This document shows positions 51,785 through 61,259 of a stretch of DNA of 64,000 nt, piece after piece (within the stretch, counting starts at the first letter, position 1; each line of letters begins with the position of its first letter). Position numbers and translations under genes: made by a program. The stretch lies in assembly GCA_964637165.1 (NCBI GenBank), contig CAZWVI010000004.1:62001-126000 (forward strand). Reading direction: 5' to 3'. The notes beneath the pieces are model-generated. The model was not told the origin of the DNA and searched no databases. It saw only the letters and a program-made list of their open reading frames with translations. Origin of the DNA: CAZWVI01 sp964637165. GTDB taxonomy: Bacteria > Planctomycetota > UBA1135.

Positions 51785-53212
51785 TTACTCGCCCTCCTCT
51801 TCGTTGTGGTCGTTATGACCAGGATGAGCTTGAGGCATTACATTCTTGATTTCACTAATCGCAACTACTGGTAAGTAGCGACAGAACAACAAGAACAGTG
51901 TGAAGAACAAACCAAAACTACCAGCGAAGGTAAGAATGTCAATGATGGTTGGCTTGAAGTAGTGCCACGAACTTGGCAAGAAGTCGCGCGAAAGAGATGT
52001 AACGGTAATTACAAATCGTTCGAACCACATTCCAACGTTAACTAGCACTGCGATAATCCACATTGCTTTAATGTTGCGGCGAATCTTCTTAAACCAGAAC
52101 AGCTGTGGGAAAATTACGTTGCAACTAACCATGATCCAGTAAGCCCATGCGTAGTTACCCATCGCGCGGTTAATGAACACGAAGCTTTCATAGGGGTTAC
52201 CTGAGTACCAAGAGATGAAAAATTCCATCCCGTATGCGTAACCAACCATCATGCCGGTTGCCATAATCACCTTGCACATATTCTCAAGGTGGCGCATTGT
52301 TACCAGGTCTTTAAGACCGAACAACTGACGCGCGGGAACCATCAAAGTAACCACCATGCCGAAGCCAGAGAAAATCGCGCCGGCTACAAAGTATGGAGGG
52401 AAGATGGTGGTGTGCCAACCAGGCAGCTGCGAGACCGCAAAGTCAAAGGACACAACTGAGTGCACAGAAAGTACCAGTGGGGTCGCCAAGGCGGCCAACA
52501 ACAAGTAGGCTTTTTCATAGCGGTGCCAAGCGCGGTTCGAGCCAGTCCAGCCTAGCGAAAACAAACCATAGGCAAACTTCTTAACTTTAGTAGTTGCACG
52601 GTCGCGGAATGTCGCGAGGTCGGGAATCATTCCGATGTACCAGAACAACAATGACACGGTGGCATAAGTACCCACCGCGAACACGTCCCACAACAATGGA
52701 CTGCGGAAGTTGGGCCACATGTCCATTTGGTTAGGCAGCGGGAACAACCAGTAAGCAAACCATGGACGACCAACGTGAATGCCTGGGTAAAGCCCCGCAC
52801 ACATCACCGCAAAAATGGTCATCGCTTCAGCAAAGCGGTTAATACTTGTTCGCCAGTTTTGACGGAACAAGAACAGTACCGCTGAAATCAATGTTCCTGC
52901 GTGGCCGATACCAACCCAGAACACAAAGTTCACAATTGGCCAACCCCAGGCAACTGGTTGATTATTGCCCCAAACGCCAACGCCTTCCCAGAATAGATAT
53001 CCAAGGCAACAACCTAAGACTCCTAAAAATGAAACGGCAATAGTGAAAGCGATATACCAAGCGCGCGGGGGTTTGCGTTCAGCAACACCAGCGACAATTT
53101 CGGTAATCGAGTTGAAATCGTTCTCACCTTGCACCAAGGCTGGTGGATTGATTTCTTCCGGCAACGCATTCTTGGTGATGCTATCCATGAGAAACTTCCT
53201 CCTGGTGCTCAC
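51785..53212 (-). CDS. actC: Alternative complex III subunit ActC (NrfD-like membrane protein)
   Basis: The 475-residue protein has about ten membrane segments and belongs to the NrfD/PsrC family. Motifs include WGWPIVNFVFWVGIGHAGTLISAVLFLFRQNW, SVVSFDFAVSQLPGWHTTIFPPYFVAGAIFSGF and FFISWYSGNPYE. It probably binds quinol at the membrane interface. Its start lies inside the actB 3' end, overlapping by 32 bases, with a Shine-Dalgarno site GGAGGA just upstream. Confidence 0.94.
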   Translation of the reverse strand: MSTRRKFLMDSITKNALPEEINPPALVQGENDFNSITEIVAGVAERKPPRAWYIAFTIAVSFLGVLGCCLGYLFWEGVGVWGNNQPVAWGWPIVNFVFWVGIGHAGTLISAVLFLFRQNWRTSINRFAEAMTIFAVMCAGLYPGIHVGRPWFAYWLFPLPNQMDMWPNFRSPLLWDVFAVGTYATVSLLFWYIGMIPDLATFRDRATTKVKKFAYGLFSLGWTGSNRAWHRYEKAYLLLAALATPLVLSVHSVVSFDFAVSQLPGWHTTIFPPYFVAGAIFSGFGMVVTLMVPARQLFGLKDLVTMRHLENMCKVIMATGMMVGYAYGMEFFISWYSGNPYESFVFINRAMGNYAWAYWIMVSCNVIFPQLFWFKKIRRNIKAMWIIAVLVNVGMWFERFVITVTSLSRDFLPSSWHYFKPTIIDILTFAGSFGLFFTLFLLFCRYLPVVAISEIKNVMPQAHPGHNDHNEEEGE

Positions 53213-56200
53213 CGTGACTTGCGCTTGAAGAGTGATCAGAAGTAGTCACTAAAGATGGGTGTGGGTTGCGAATGCGCGCCAAGAATTTTGTACGCGTATC
53301 CAAGTTAAGTTCCCCAAGCAATTCGTATGAGCGTGGGTTTTCGAAGGTCTTGCTGACGGCACTTCCTTCAAGGTTCAAGTCACCAAAGGTGATGGCCTGA
53401 GTTGGACAAGCTTGCGCACAAGCTGGCGTCACATCGCCATCGCGCATGTCGCGGTCTTGGTTGCTAGCCTCAATGCGTGCTACCTGAATTCGCTGAACGC
53501 AGTAAGTGCACTTCTCCATAACCCCGCGACTACGAATAGTCACTTCAGGGTTATTAACCAGCTTTAACACTTCGTTGCCTTCTTCGCGGAAAGCCTCCGA
53601 GTAAAGGTGGTAGTTGAAACGACGAACTTTGTAAGGACAGTTGTTTGCGCAATAACGAGTTCCAACACAACGGTTGTAAATCATGTCGTTAAGGCCTTCG
53701 GTGGTGTGCGTAGTTGCAGCAACCGGGCAAACCTGTTCGCAAGGTGCCATTTCACAATGGTGGCAGGCGATTGGTTGACTACTTACCTTTGGATCGTCAA
53801 TGTCACCACTAAAGTAGCGGTCCATGCGAATCCAGTGCAGTTCACGTCCTTTGGAAACTTGCGACTTACCAACAACTGCAATGTTGTTTTCAGACTGGCA
53901 AGAAATCGTGCAACCTGAACATCCGGTACAAGTCGCCAAGTCGATGGTCATGCCCCACTTGTGGCCATGGTCGTACTTGCGTTCATCCCACAACGAATTA
54001 AGCGGTGGGTGATGAACTCGGTGTTGCGCAAAATCAGGATGACTTTCGTATTCAGAAAGATCACCTTCGCGCACCAATGCAGCCATTCGGTCTTCACGAC
54101 CATGAGCACCAGTTGCATCAATTACGTGATGGTCTTGGGTAGATACCAAAGAGTAACTTCCACCAGTTGCAGCAATGGTTGCGCCTGTTGCGCGGTTAAA
54201 GCCGCCAACTGTTCGCAACTTAAAAGTGTCAAAACCAACTGGCTCAACATTCTGCTCGGCCATGTCGCTGGCAATTCCAGCAACTTGACCAGCAGCGACT
54301 CGGCCATAACCAAGCTGTAAGGTAATCGAGTTATTGGCGTGACCAGGCATGATGTAAACCGGCACTACTAATTCTTTGTCGTTTACGCTCAACTTAATTA
54401 AGGACTCGTGCTTAACCCCGTGGGCCGCGGCACTGCTCGCCGACATTAAAGCCGCGTTATCCCAAACTAATTTAGTAAGTGGGTCAGGAAGTTCCTGCAA
54501 CCAGCCCGAGTTGGCAAAACGACCATCAAAGACCGAGTCGTCTGCAACAAAGTTTACTTCAAAATCTTGTGGGTCTTCGAATGGAGTGTTTGCCCAATCA
54601 ACTTTCGGTATCGAAGCCGCGCTAACGGTTGCCGCCGGCGCCGCACCACCAATGAAACCATTGTGGACCGCTTCGCGCCAATCGCCTTTTTCAGCAAAGG
54701 CTTGTTCAACCAGCTCTTTGCCATCGGTGTCCTTGCCGTCGGTAATGAAAGAAACTAGCTCCAAATCGGACCAGCCGCCCCATAAAGGCGCAATCAATGG
54801 TTGACGTAAAGTTGTGGTGCCGTCCCATGAACGAGCATCGCCCCAACTCTCTAACCAATGCGCGCGTGGCAAGTGCCAATCACTTGCAAGCGACGTTTCA
54901 TCGCGGTAAAGCGAAGAGTGAACAACTGTTGCAACCTTGCTCAACTTATTTGCAAAGTCCAAATCAACCGGAGTGTTGTAAACCGGGTTGCCACCAAGGA
55001 TCACCAAAGTTTTTACTGAGCCGCGATCAATCGCGTCGCACAGTCCTTTGATTTCACCAATGCTGTTGGTGCCGTTACCGGCAACGTACTTAACCGTCTT
55101 GCCGGCATTCTTAAGCGCATGGTTTAGCCGTTGCGCGCGCGCATGCACACTCTTTGGCTGACCGGCGCCAACCGTGACAACGCCAGCACCTTGATGCTTG
55201 GCCAAATCATCGGCAATCGCCAGAATCATGTCCTTAGTTTTCTTTTCATCAAGGAAGCCGCCATGTGGGCCGGCTTCAGCTTTTAGATTCAAGTGATGAT
55301 TAGCGATTAGCTCGGCCTCAATCGCCGCCAAGAAAGCTTCAACGCGTGATGACATTAAAGGCAAGCGGTGATCAGCTGAACTGCCAGTCACGGTGAAGCG
55401 CGACTCAATCGCATACAAGCGATTCATGTCACCTTCTTCTGGTTTGCGACCAGCGGCAAAGCCACGTGAATGACGCAAACGGTCTGGGTGGCCGTGCAGT
55501 GGATCGTCGTCCAATGAAACAATTACGCGCGCGGCGCCAAAGTCATAAACCGGACGGAGTGCCGAACCAAACGCCAACTGACAACCTTGAGACTCGTTGT
55601 CGCGGTTAACTGCTTCAAAGGTGTGCCATGTTGCATTTGGCATCACCCGACTCAGCTGCTTACGCAAAGCCTGCATCGTTTGCGAAGAAGTATCTTCAGA
55701 CAAAAACGCTAAACCTTTACCACGATTTGTTACTAAAGATTTAGTGTTGCCGCGCGACCAAGCTTTAAAACTCGCTCTATCGCTTTCTGTTTCAACACCA
55801 TCAACAAACTTTGCAACACCACGGCTGCGGTCTGGATCATATAGTTCCAAACTTGCCGCTTGGGCAAATTGCGAAGTCGCACCCATACTTGAAGAGTGCT
55901 CTTTATTACCTTCAACTTTTACCGGGCGGCCATCGTAACTGGTAACAACCAGTGCTTCAGCAACGCCAGCAATTTCCATTGAGGTTGCGAAGTAACGAGA
56001 CTTGCCAGGGATACGACCTTCGGGGCGATCAGCAAATGGTGAAATCGTTTCTTTTTTCCAGTAACAACTCGATGCGCCAGCTAAAGCAACTGATGCGCCA
56101 GCCAACTGCAAGAAACGGCGGCGTGAAGATGAAGTCCAATCGGTTTCTTCAAGTTCAATTCCGTTTGGAAACTCGCCAGCAGTTAACTCTTTGAACTCGC

Positions 56201-56270
56201 TAGTGTTTTCAAGTTCGTTAATACTGCGCCAGTACTTTTTGGTTTCTTCGGATCTGTTTATCGATGGCAT
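53181..56270 (-). CDS. actB: Alternative complex III subunit ActB (molybdopterin-oxidoreductase-like plus Fe-S)
   Basis: The start at MPSINRSEET is chosen, overlapping the actA stop by 13 bases. Of about 1029 residues, the first part has a twin-arginine signal, SRRRFLQLAGASVALAG. The central part resembles molybdopterin oxidoreductases but is degenerate at cofactor sites. The C-terminal 250 residues hold ferredoxin-like cysteines: CTGCSGCTISCQ, CHHCEMAPCEQVCP, CVGTRYCANNCPYK and CTYCVQRIQ...CAQACP, as in ActB (three [4Fe-4S] and one [3Fe-4S] expected). It would pass electrons to ActA or ActE. Confidence 0.94.
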   Translation of the reverse strand: MPSINRSEETKKYWRSINELENTSEFKELTAGEFPNGIELEETDWTSSSRRRFLQLAGASVALAGASSCYWKKETISPFADRPEGRIPGKSRYFATSMEIAGVAEALVVTSYDGRPVKVEGNKEHSSSMGATSQFAQAASLELYDPDRSRGVAKFVDGVETESDRASFKAWSRGNTKSLVTNRGKGLAFLSEDTSSQTMQALRKQLSRVMPNATWHTFEAVNRDNESQGCQLAFGSALRPVYDFGAARVIVSLDDDPLHGHPDRLRHSRGFAAGRKPEEGDMNRLYAIESRFTVTGSSADHRLPLMSSRVEAFLAAIEAELIANHHLNLKAEAGPHGGFLDEKKTKDMILAIADDLAKHQGAGVVTVGAGQPKSVHARAQRLNHALKNAGKTVKYVAGNGTNSIGEIKGLCDAIDRGSVKTLVILGGNPVYNTPVDLDFANKLSKVATVVHSSLYRDETSLASDWHLPRAHWLESWGDARSWDGTTTLRQPLIAPLWGGWSDLELVSFITDGKDTDGKELVEQAFAEKGDWREAVHNGFIGGAAPAATVSAASIPKVDWANTPFEDPQDFEVNFVADDSVFDGRFANSGWLQELPDPLTKLVWDNAALMSASSAAAHGVKHESLIKLSVNDKELVVPVYIMPGHANNSITLQLGYGRVAAGQVAGIASDMAEQNVEPVGFDTFKLRTVGGFNRATGATIAATGGSYSLVSTQDHHVIDATGAHGREDRMAALVREGDLSEYESHPDFAQHRVHHPPLNSLWDERKYDHGHKWGMTIDLATCTGCSGCTISCQSENNIAVVGKSQVSKGRELHWIRMDRYFSGDIDDPKVSSQPIACHHCEMAPCEQVCPVAATTHTTEGLNDMIYNRCVGTRYCANNCPYKVRRFNYHLYSEAFREEGNEVLKLVNNPEVTIRSRGVMEKCTYCVQRIQVARIEASNQDRDMRDGDVTPACAQACPTQAITFGDLNLEGSAVSKTFENPRSYELLGELNLDTRTKFLARIRNPHPSLVTTSDHSSSASHGEHQEEVSHG

Positions 56271-56911
56271 GCCGAGCAATCCTCACGCGGGTTGATGTCA
56301 TGTTTTTTGCGCAAGTTGGTTCCCAACTCAATGCGGTTTTCATCAGTGGTCCAATCTAGATCAGTGACAAATTCTTGCGGGCGCAATTGTGGCTCCGGGT
56401 TGCGGTGACAATCAAGGCACCACCCCATTGAAAGCGATTCAACTTGAGTGACTCGCTCCATAGTGTCAACCCGACCGTGGCACTCCACACATGAAACGCC
56501 ATTGTTTACGTGAATACTATGATCGAAGTAAACGTAATCAGGCAAGTCGTGCACGCGCTTCCACTTAATTGGTTCGCCTGATTTGGCGCTCTCAATAACT
56601 GGAGCAAGCGCAAGGCTTTCGGGGTGCACGCGGTTGTCATGGCAATTCATGCAAGTACCCGTTGAAGGAATCGCCGCATGCGCAGCATCTTCAACCGTGG
56701 TATGACAGTATCGACAATCCATGCCGAGCTCGCCGGCGTGCAATGCGTGACTAAAGGGAACTGGTTGTGCCGGCGAGTAACCAACATTGATGGTTTCCGG
56801 CGAAGCGCCGTACCACAACATGCCAATTACGTAGACCGGAGCAACCGCAAGGGTTAAGCCCAGTACGGGCCGGACCTTATCGGTCCAACGGGGGAAATCG
56901 AACACACTCAT
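56258..56911 (-). CDS. actA: Alternative complex III subunit ActA (pentahaem cytochrome c)
   Basis: The 217-residue protein has one N-terminal membrane helix (residues 16-33, PVLGLTLAVAPVYVIGM) and five CxxCH sites: CRYCH, CMNCH, CVECH, CLDCH and CSACH at the extreme C-terminus. That count and length match ActA of alternative complex III. It is the first respiratory gene of the operon and lies just downstream of a small lipoprotein gene. Confidence 0.93.
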   Translation of the reverse strand: MSVFDFPRWTDKVRPVLGLTLAVAPVYVIGMLWYGASPETINVGYSPAQPVPFSHALHAGELGMDCRYCHTTVEDAAHAAIPSTGTCMNCHDNRVHPESLALAPVIESAKSGEPIKWKRVHDLPDYVYFDHSIHVNNGVSCVECHGRVDTMERVTQVESLSMGWCLDCHRNPEPQLRPQEFVTDLDWTTDENRIELGTNLRKKHDINPREDCSACHR

Positions 56912-57018
56912 TTCGCGTCCTGCTTGTCGACTACAGCTGATTGGGGTGAGGCTATTGGGGGGGGTGCGCCGCAGTCTTTAGCGGCACAATCTAACGTAAC
57001 CAGCCAATCTAGGGTAGA

Positions 57019-57171
57019 TTAATGACAAAACTGTGAAGAATTCTGCCCTCCACTTGATTGGCTGGATTCAGCTGCGGCAACTGATTCGCTGCTGGTGGAT
57101 TCGCCGCCACAGGCAGGAATTAGCGCAAGCAATGCACATGCAACAATTTGGTGGGGGTGTGATGTTCTCAT
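57019..57171 (-). CDS. Small lipoprotein upstream of actA
   Basis: This 50-residue gene is shorter than usual prediction limits. It starts MRTSHPHQIVACALLALIPACGG, a signal peptide ending in a clear lipobox (LIPAC-GG) with the lipid-anchored Cys at about residue 21. The mature part is Ser/Glu/Ala-rich and ends NSSQFCH. It would be an outer- or inner-membrane lipoprotein of about 30 residues. It is on the same strand as actA with a 107-base gap, so it may be the leader of the operon. No family is known to me. Confidence 0.6.
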   Translation of the reverse strand: MRTSHPHQIVACALLALIPACGGESTSSESVAAAESSQSSGGQNSSQFCH

Positions 57172-57282
57172 CTTGTGGATTATTCCATAAAGCCGCATTA
57201 CTGGAAAGCGTGAAGAGTGATAAACTTCCGCCCGCTCACCGCTTTCTCACCCCCACCATGTAGAAGTTGAGCCACAACCAGG

Positions 57283-57945
57283 ATGAGCCTGCTAAAAACC
57301 ATAAAAACATCCATTGGAGCCAAAACGGTAATGGCTGTGACCGGCATCATGTTGATGCTGTTCCTAGTCGGACACCTCCTTGGAAATCTCCAAATCTTCC
57401 TCGGCGCGGAAGCGTTAAACGCATATGCAAACAAACTCCAGGGGCTTGGAAAGTTCCTCTGGGTCGTCCGACTGGGTCTCCTCGGAGTGCTTATGGCGCA
57501 CCTAACTTTCGCCGTTAAAGTCTGGAGGCAAAGTAAGTTAGCACGACCAATTCCATATCAGAACCCAGCCAGCAGAACCGCCACGGCGGCCAGCAAATCT
57601 ATGATGATGAGCGGAGGCGTAATCCTCCTTTTCGTTATCTACCACTTGTTGCATTTCACGCTAACAACCACCGATCCCGCCCTTGCTGAGGCTCGTACGA
57701 ACCACGATGTTTACCGCATGGTAATAACTGGCTTCCAAAACAACCTTGTAAGCTTGTTCTATATCGCTACGCAAATCTTGCTGGGCCTGCACCTCTCCCA
57801 CGGCGCCAAATCGCTATTTCAAACACTTGGCTTTAAACGCAATGGGGGCGACTGCTACGACCGATTCGCAATTGCTTTCGCAGTCATCATCGCCTTGGGC
57901 AACATTTCAATTCCAATCGCGGTCATGGCCGGATTCATCAATTAA
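57283..57945 (+). CDS. sdhC: Succinate dehydrogenase cytochrome b subunit (SdhC)
   Basis: The 220-residue protein has five membrane helices, the size of the single-subunit diheme anchor (type B, as in Bacillus). MAVTGIMLMLFLVGHLLGNLQ, VRLGLLGVLMAHLTFAVKVW, IYHLLHFTL and GLHLSHGAKSLFQTLG carry haem-ligand histidines. It anchors SdhA and SdhB and exchanges electrons with quinone. It heads the sdhCAB operon, divergent from the act operon. Confidence 0.94.
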   Translation: MSLLKTIKTSIGAKTVMAVTGIMLMLFLVGHLLGNLQIFLGAEALNAYANKLQGLGKFLWVVRLGLLGVLMAHLTFAVKVWRQSKLARPIPYQNPASRTATAASKSMMMSGGVILLFVIYHLLHFTLTTTDPALAEARTNHDVYRMVITGFQNNLVSLFYIATQILLGLHLSHGAKSLFQTLGFKRNGGDCYDRFAIAFAVIIALGNISIPIAVMAGFIN

Positions 57946-57960
57946 TAAGGAGGGAAACAA

Positions 57961-59901
57961 ATGGCACTTAATCTAGATTCCAAAATTCCCGATGGGCCAA
58001 TTCAGGACAAGTGGACTAACCACAAGTTCAACATGAAGTTGGTCAACCCCGCCAACAAGCGGAAATTCAAAGTGATTGTGGTCGGGTCCGGTCTTGCCGG
58101 CGGCGCGGCTGCTTCCAGCTTGGGTGAACTCGGCTACAACGTCGAATGTTTCTGCTACCAAGATAGTCCGCGACGTGCGCACTCAATTGCTGCACAGGGT
58201 GGAATTAACGCCGCCAAAAATTACCCCAATGATGGCGATTCAGTGTGGCGGCTTTTTTATGACACCGTAAAAGGTGGCGACTACCGCGCCCGCGAGGCCA
58301 ATGTTTACCGCTTGGCGCAAATCAGCAACAGCATCATTGACCAGTGTGCCGCGCAAGGTGTTCCATTTGCACGCGAATACGGCGGCATGTTGGACAACCG
58401 CTCATTCGGTGGCGCGCAAGTTAGCCGAACTTTTTACGCACGCGGCCAAACTGGCCAACAACTCTTGCTTGGTGCTTACCAATCTCTTGCCCGACAAATC
58501 AATAAGGGCACGGTCAATATGCACAACCGTACCGAGATGCTTGACTTGGTGGTTGTCGATGGCCACGCGCGCGGCATTATTGTTCGCGATATGGTTAGCG
58601 GTGAAATTCAACGCCACTCAGCCGACGCTGTTGTTCTAGCTTCAGGTGGTTACGGCAACGTGTTCTACTTGTCCACCAACGCGATGGGGTGCAACGTAAC
58701 TGCCGCTTATCGTTGCTACAAACGGGGCGCTGGGTTTGCGAATCCTTGCTACACACAAATTCACCCAACTTGCATTCCGGTAAGTTCCGATCACCAATCA
58801 AAACTTACCTTGATGTCCGAGTCACTGCGGAATGATGGACGGGTTTGGGTGCCAAAGGAAAAAGGCGACACCCGCGCCGGCAACGAAATTCCAGAAGACG
58901 AGCGTGACTACTTCCTCGAACGTCGCTACCCAAGCTTTGGAAACTTAGCTCCGCGCGATGTTGCATCACGCGCTGCCAAGGAACGCTGCGATGCAGGATA
59001 CGGAGTCGATGGCGGCAATGCTGTTTACTTAGATTTTGCCGACGCAATTAGTCGTCTTGGCGATGATTTAATTCGTGCTCGCTACGGAAACTTGTTCGAC
59101 ATGTACGAACGAATTACCGACGACAACCCATACAAAGTTCCCATGAAAATTTACCCAGCGGTGCACTACACCATGGGTGGACTTTGGGTTGACTACAACT
59201 TACAGTCAACCATTCCCGGACTGTTTGTTGCGGGAGAGGCCAACTTCTCAGACCACGGCGCCAACCGCCTTGGAGCTAGTGCTTTAATGCAAGGCCTAGC
59301 CGACGGTTACTTTGTAATTCCTGCAACGGTGGCTGATTACTTGGCCAACCACGCAGACATGAATATCAAAGTTGAAACCGACAACGCCGCATTTGATGCG
59401 GTTGAAAATGAAGTTCGCGACCGTCAACAAAAGCTTCTAAATGGACTTAATGGCAAGAAAGGTCAAGGTTCGCGCTCTGTTGATTCATTCCATAAAGAAT
59501 TGGGATTGATCATGTGGGAAAATTGTGGCATGGGCCGCACTAAGGCCGGGCTTGAAAAAGCTGTTGCCGAAATTCCAAAGTTGCGCGAAAAATTCTGGAA
59601 CGAAGTGCGCATCCCTGGAAGTGCTGAAGACTTCAACCCTGAAGTCGAAAAGGCCGCGCGGGTTGCCGATTTCCTTGAGTTCGGCGAACTTATGTGCCGC
59701 GATGCTTTGCACCGTGAAGAATCGTGCGGAGGACACTTCCGCGAAGAACATCAAAGCAACGAAGGTGAGGCTGCTCGGGACGACGATAACTTTGCCTACG
59801 CAGGTGTTTGGGAGTATAAAGGCATCGACCAAGAACCCGAGCTTTCCAAAGAGAATTTGGAATTCGAACACGTGAAACTCGCAACCCGTAGCTACAAGTA
59901 A
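57961..59901 (+). CDS. sdhA: Succinate dehydrogenase flavoprotein subunit (SdhA)
   Basis: The 646-residue flavoprotein has the FAD-binding start VIVVGSGLAGGAAASSLGELGY, then HSIAAQGGINAAKNY with the FAD-linking His, and catalytic segments NPCYTQIHPTCIPV, HYTMGGLWVDY and GEANFSDHGANRLGASALMQGL. It oxidises succinate to fumarate. It has the N-terminal segment typical of the type B enzyme. A strong Shine-Dalgarno site, AAGGAGG, is placed 7 bases before the ATG. Confidence 0.97.
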   Translation: MALNLDSKIPDGPIQDKWTNHKFNMKLVNPANKRKFKVIVVGSGLAGGAAASSLGELGYNVECFCYQDSPRRAHSIAAQGGINAAKNYPNDGDSVWRLFYDTVKGGDYRAREANVYRLAQISNSIIDQCAAQGVPFAREYGGMLDNRSFGGAQVSRTFYARGQTGQQLLLGAYQSLARQINKGTVNMHNRTEMLDLVVVDGHARGIIVRDMVSGEIQRHSADAVVLASGGYGNVFYLSTNAMGCNVTAAYRCYKRGAGFANPCYTQIHPTCIPVSSDHQSKLTLMSESLRNDGRVWVPKEKGDTRAGNEIPEDERDYFLERRYPSFGNLAPRDVASRAAKERCDAGYGVDGGNAVYLDFADAISRLGDDLIRARYGNLFDMYERITDDNPYKVPMKIYPAVHYTMGGLWVDYNLQSTIPGLFVAGEANFSDHGANRLGASALMQGLADGYFVIPATVADYLANHADMNIKVETDNAAFDAVENEVRDRQQKLLNGLNGKKGQGSRSVDSFHKELGLIMWENCGMGRTKAGLEKAVAEIPKLREKFWNEVRIPGSAEDFNPEVEKAARVADFLEFGELMCRDALHREESCGGHFREEHQSNEGEAARDDDNFAYAGVWEYKGIDQEPELSKENLEFEHVKLATRSYK

Positions 59902-59911
59902 ATACTGAACC

Positions 59912-60658
59912 ATGGAAATTACCCTTCACGTTTGGCGCCAAAATGGTTGCAAAGATCCGGGTCGCATGGAAGTGCGGTGCGCAAGTGACATTTCTGCGGA
60001 TATGTCATTTCTAGAAATGATTGACAAGGTCAATGAAGACATCATCGCCGAAGGTGGTGAGCCGATTTCATTTGACCATGATTGCCGCGAAGGCATTTGT
60101 GGAATGTGTTCGATGACCATTAACGGTCACGCGCATGGACCTGAACAAGGCACCACAGTTTGCCAATTACACATGCGTTCTTTCAAAGATGGTGATTCGA
60201 TTTACGTCGAGCCATTTCGTGCGCGTGCATTCCCAATCATCAAAGACTTGGTGGTTGATCGCACCGCGTTTGATCGCATCATTCAGTCGGGTGGCTACGT
60301 CAGCATTAATGCCGGCAACGCCCAAGATGCAAACGCTATCCCAATTCCAAAAGCTGAGGCCGACACCGCAATGGACGCGGCGGCGTGCATTGGTTGTGGT
60401 GCTTGTGTTGCCTCATGCCCTAATGCTTCAGCAATGTTGTTTGTTTCAGCAAAAATTGGCCACTTGGGACATCTTCCTCAAGGACAAGTTGAACATGGTG
60501 ACCGCGTACGCAAAATGGTCAACCAAATGGAATCCGAAGGTTTTGGTTCCTGCACTAACCACTTCGAGTGTGAAGCCTCGTGCCCGAAAGAAGTTTCGGT
60601 TAATTTCATCGCTGAAATGAACCGCGATTTTATCAAGGCCAGCTTGGCAAGCAGCTAA
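59912..60658 (+). CDS. sdhB: Succinate dehydrogenase iron-sulfur subunit (SdhB)
   Basis: The 248-residue protein carries three clusters: the [2Fe-2S] site CREGICGMCSMTING, the [4Fe-4S] motif CIGCGACVASCPNAS and the [3Fe-4S]-type CTNHFECEASCPKEV. It links SdhA to the cytochrome subunit. It follows sdhA by 10 bases. The next gene, for a CYTH protein, begins 13 bases after its stop with a ribosome-binding site of its own. Confidence 0.97.
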   Translation: MEITLHVWRQNGCKDPGRMEVRCASDISADMSFLEMIDKVNEDIIAEGGEPISFDHDCREGICGMCSMTINGHAHGPEQGTTVCQLHMRSFKDGDSIYVEPFRARAFPIIKDLVVDRTAFDRIIQSGGYVSINAGNAQDANAIPIPKAEADTAMDAAACIGCGACVASCPNASAMLFVSAKIGHLGHLPQGQVEHGDRVRKMVNQMESEGFGSCTNHFECEASCPKEVSVNFIAEMNRDFIKASLASS

Positions 60659-60671
60659 TCAGGAGTTAGTC

Positions 60672-61259
60672 ACGAGCCACTTCGAAGCCGAAATTAAATT
60701 TGCAGCACCTGGCCCTCAGGCGCTCAACCAACTGCCCGAGGTTTTAAACGACCTCGGGTTAGTTGTTTTTAACAAAGGTCACTTCATTTTGCTTGACCGC
60801 TACTTTGACACCAAAGATGCGCAAGTGCGCGCGGCCGGTTGGGCTTTGCGTTTTCGCAAAGGCGAAACTTCCAGCCAAGGGAAATTACTGCGCACGCTCA
60901 AATCCTTAAAAGCAAAACATGAGTGTGGCATTGCAGTGCGCGAGGAGCGCGAGGCCTTAGTTGACGAACCGGACCAGCAATGGGAAGGCGCTCCATTAAT
61001 TGAAAGTTTTAAAATCTTTCAAGACCGCTGGTGGTGGTCAGTTGAAAACGAAAAAATAAAGCTGGTTGCCTCATACGATTTCGTGCAGTGGCGCAAAAAA
61101 TCTGGAGAGCAAGTGTTGCGCGACGAAGACTTCGCAATCGAACTTGAACTACAAAGTGGCGACGCAAAACAACTCGCTGAAATTGCTGAGCAATTCGCCA
61201 AGCAAACTGGCTGGAAAGAAGCCGCGTGGTCAAAATTCACTCGAGGACTACTTTTATAA
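60672..61259 (+). CDS. CYTH domain protein (class IV adenylate cyclase / thiamine-triphosphatase family), apparent ACG start
   Basis: The CYTH signature ExExK is present as EAEIKF immediately after the candidate start. No ATG, GTG or TTG precedes it in frame; the first in-frame one (TTG at 60789) would remove the signature. AGGAG at 60661-60665 lies 6 bases before an ACG codon at 60672, so an ACG start, or an ATG-to-ACG change, is likely. Later elements are YFDTKD, RFRKGE, LKSLKAKHE and YDFVQWRKKSG. The enzyme binds triphosphate substrates. It directly precedes the glyoxalase gene, whose ATG follows its stop. Confidence 0.75.
   Translation, partial: TSHFEAEIKFAAPGPQALNQLPEVLNDLGLVVFNKGHFILLDRYFDTKDAQVRAAGWALRFRKGETSSQGKLLRTLKSLKAKHECGIAVREEREALVDEPDQQWEGAPLIESFKIFQDRWWWSVENEKIKLVASYDFVQWRKKSGEQVLRDEDFAIELELQSGDAKQLAEIAEQFAKQTGWKEAAWSKFTRGLLL

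Noticed and set aside
57033..57263. A plus-strand ORF of about 76 codons between the act and sdh operons
   Set aside because: It starts with GTG, has no family features and lies antisense to the better-supported small lipoprotein gene.
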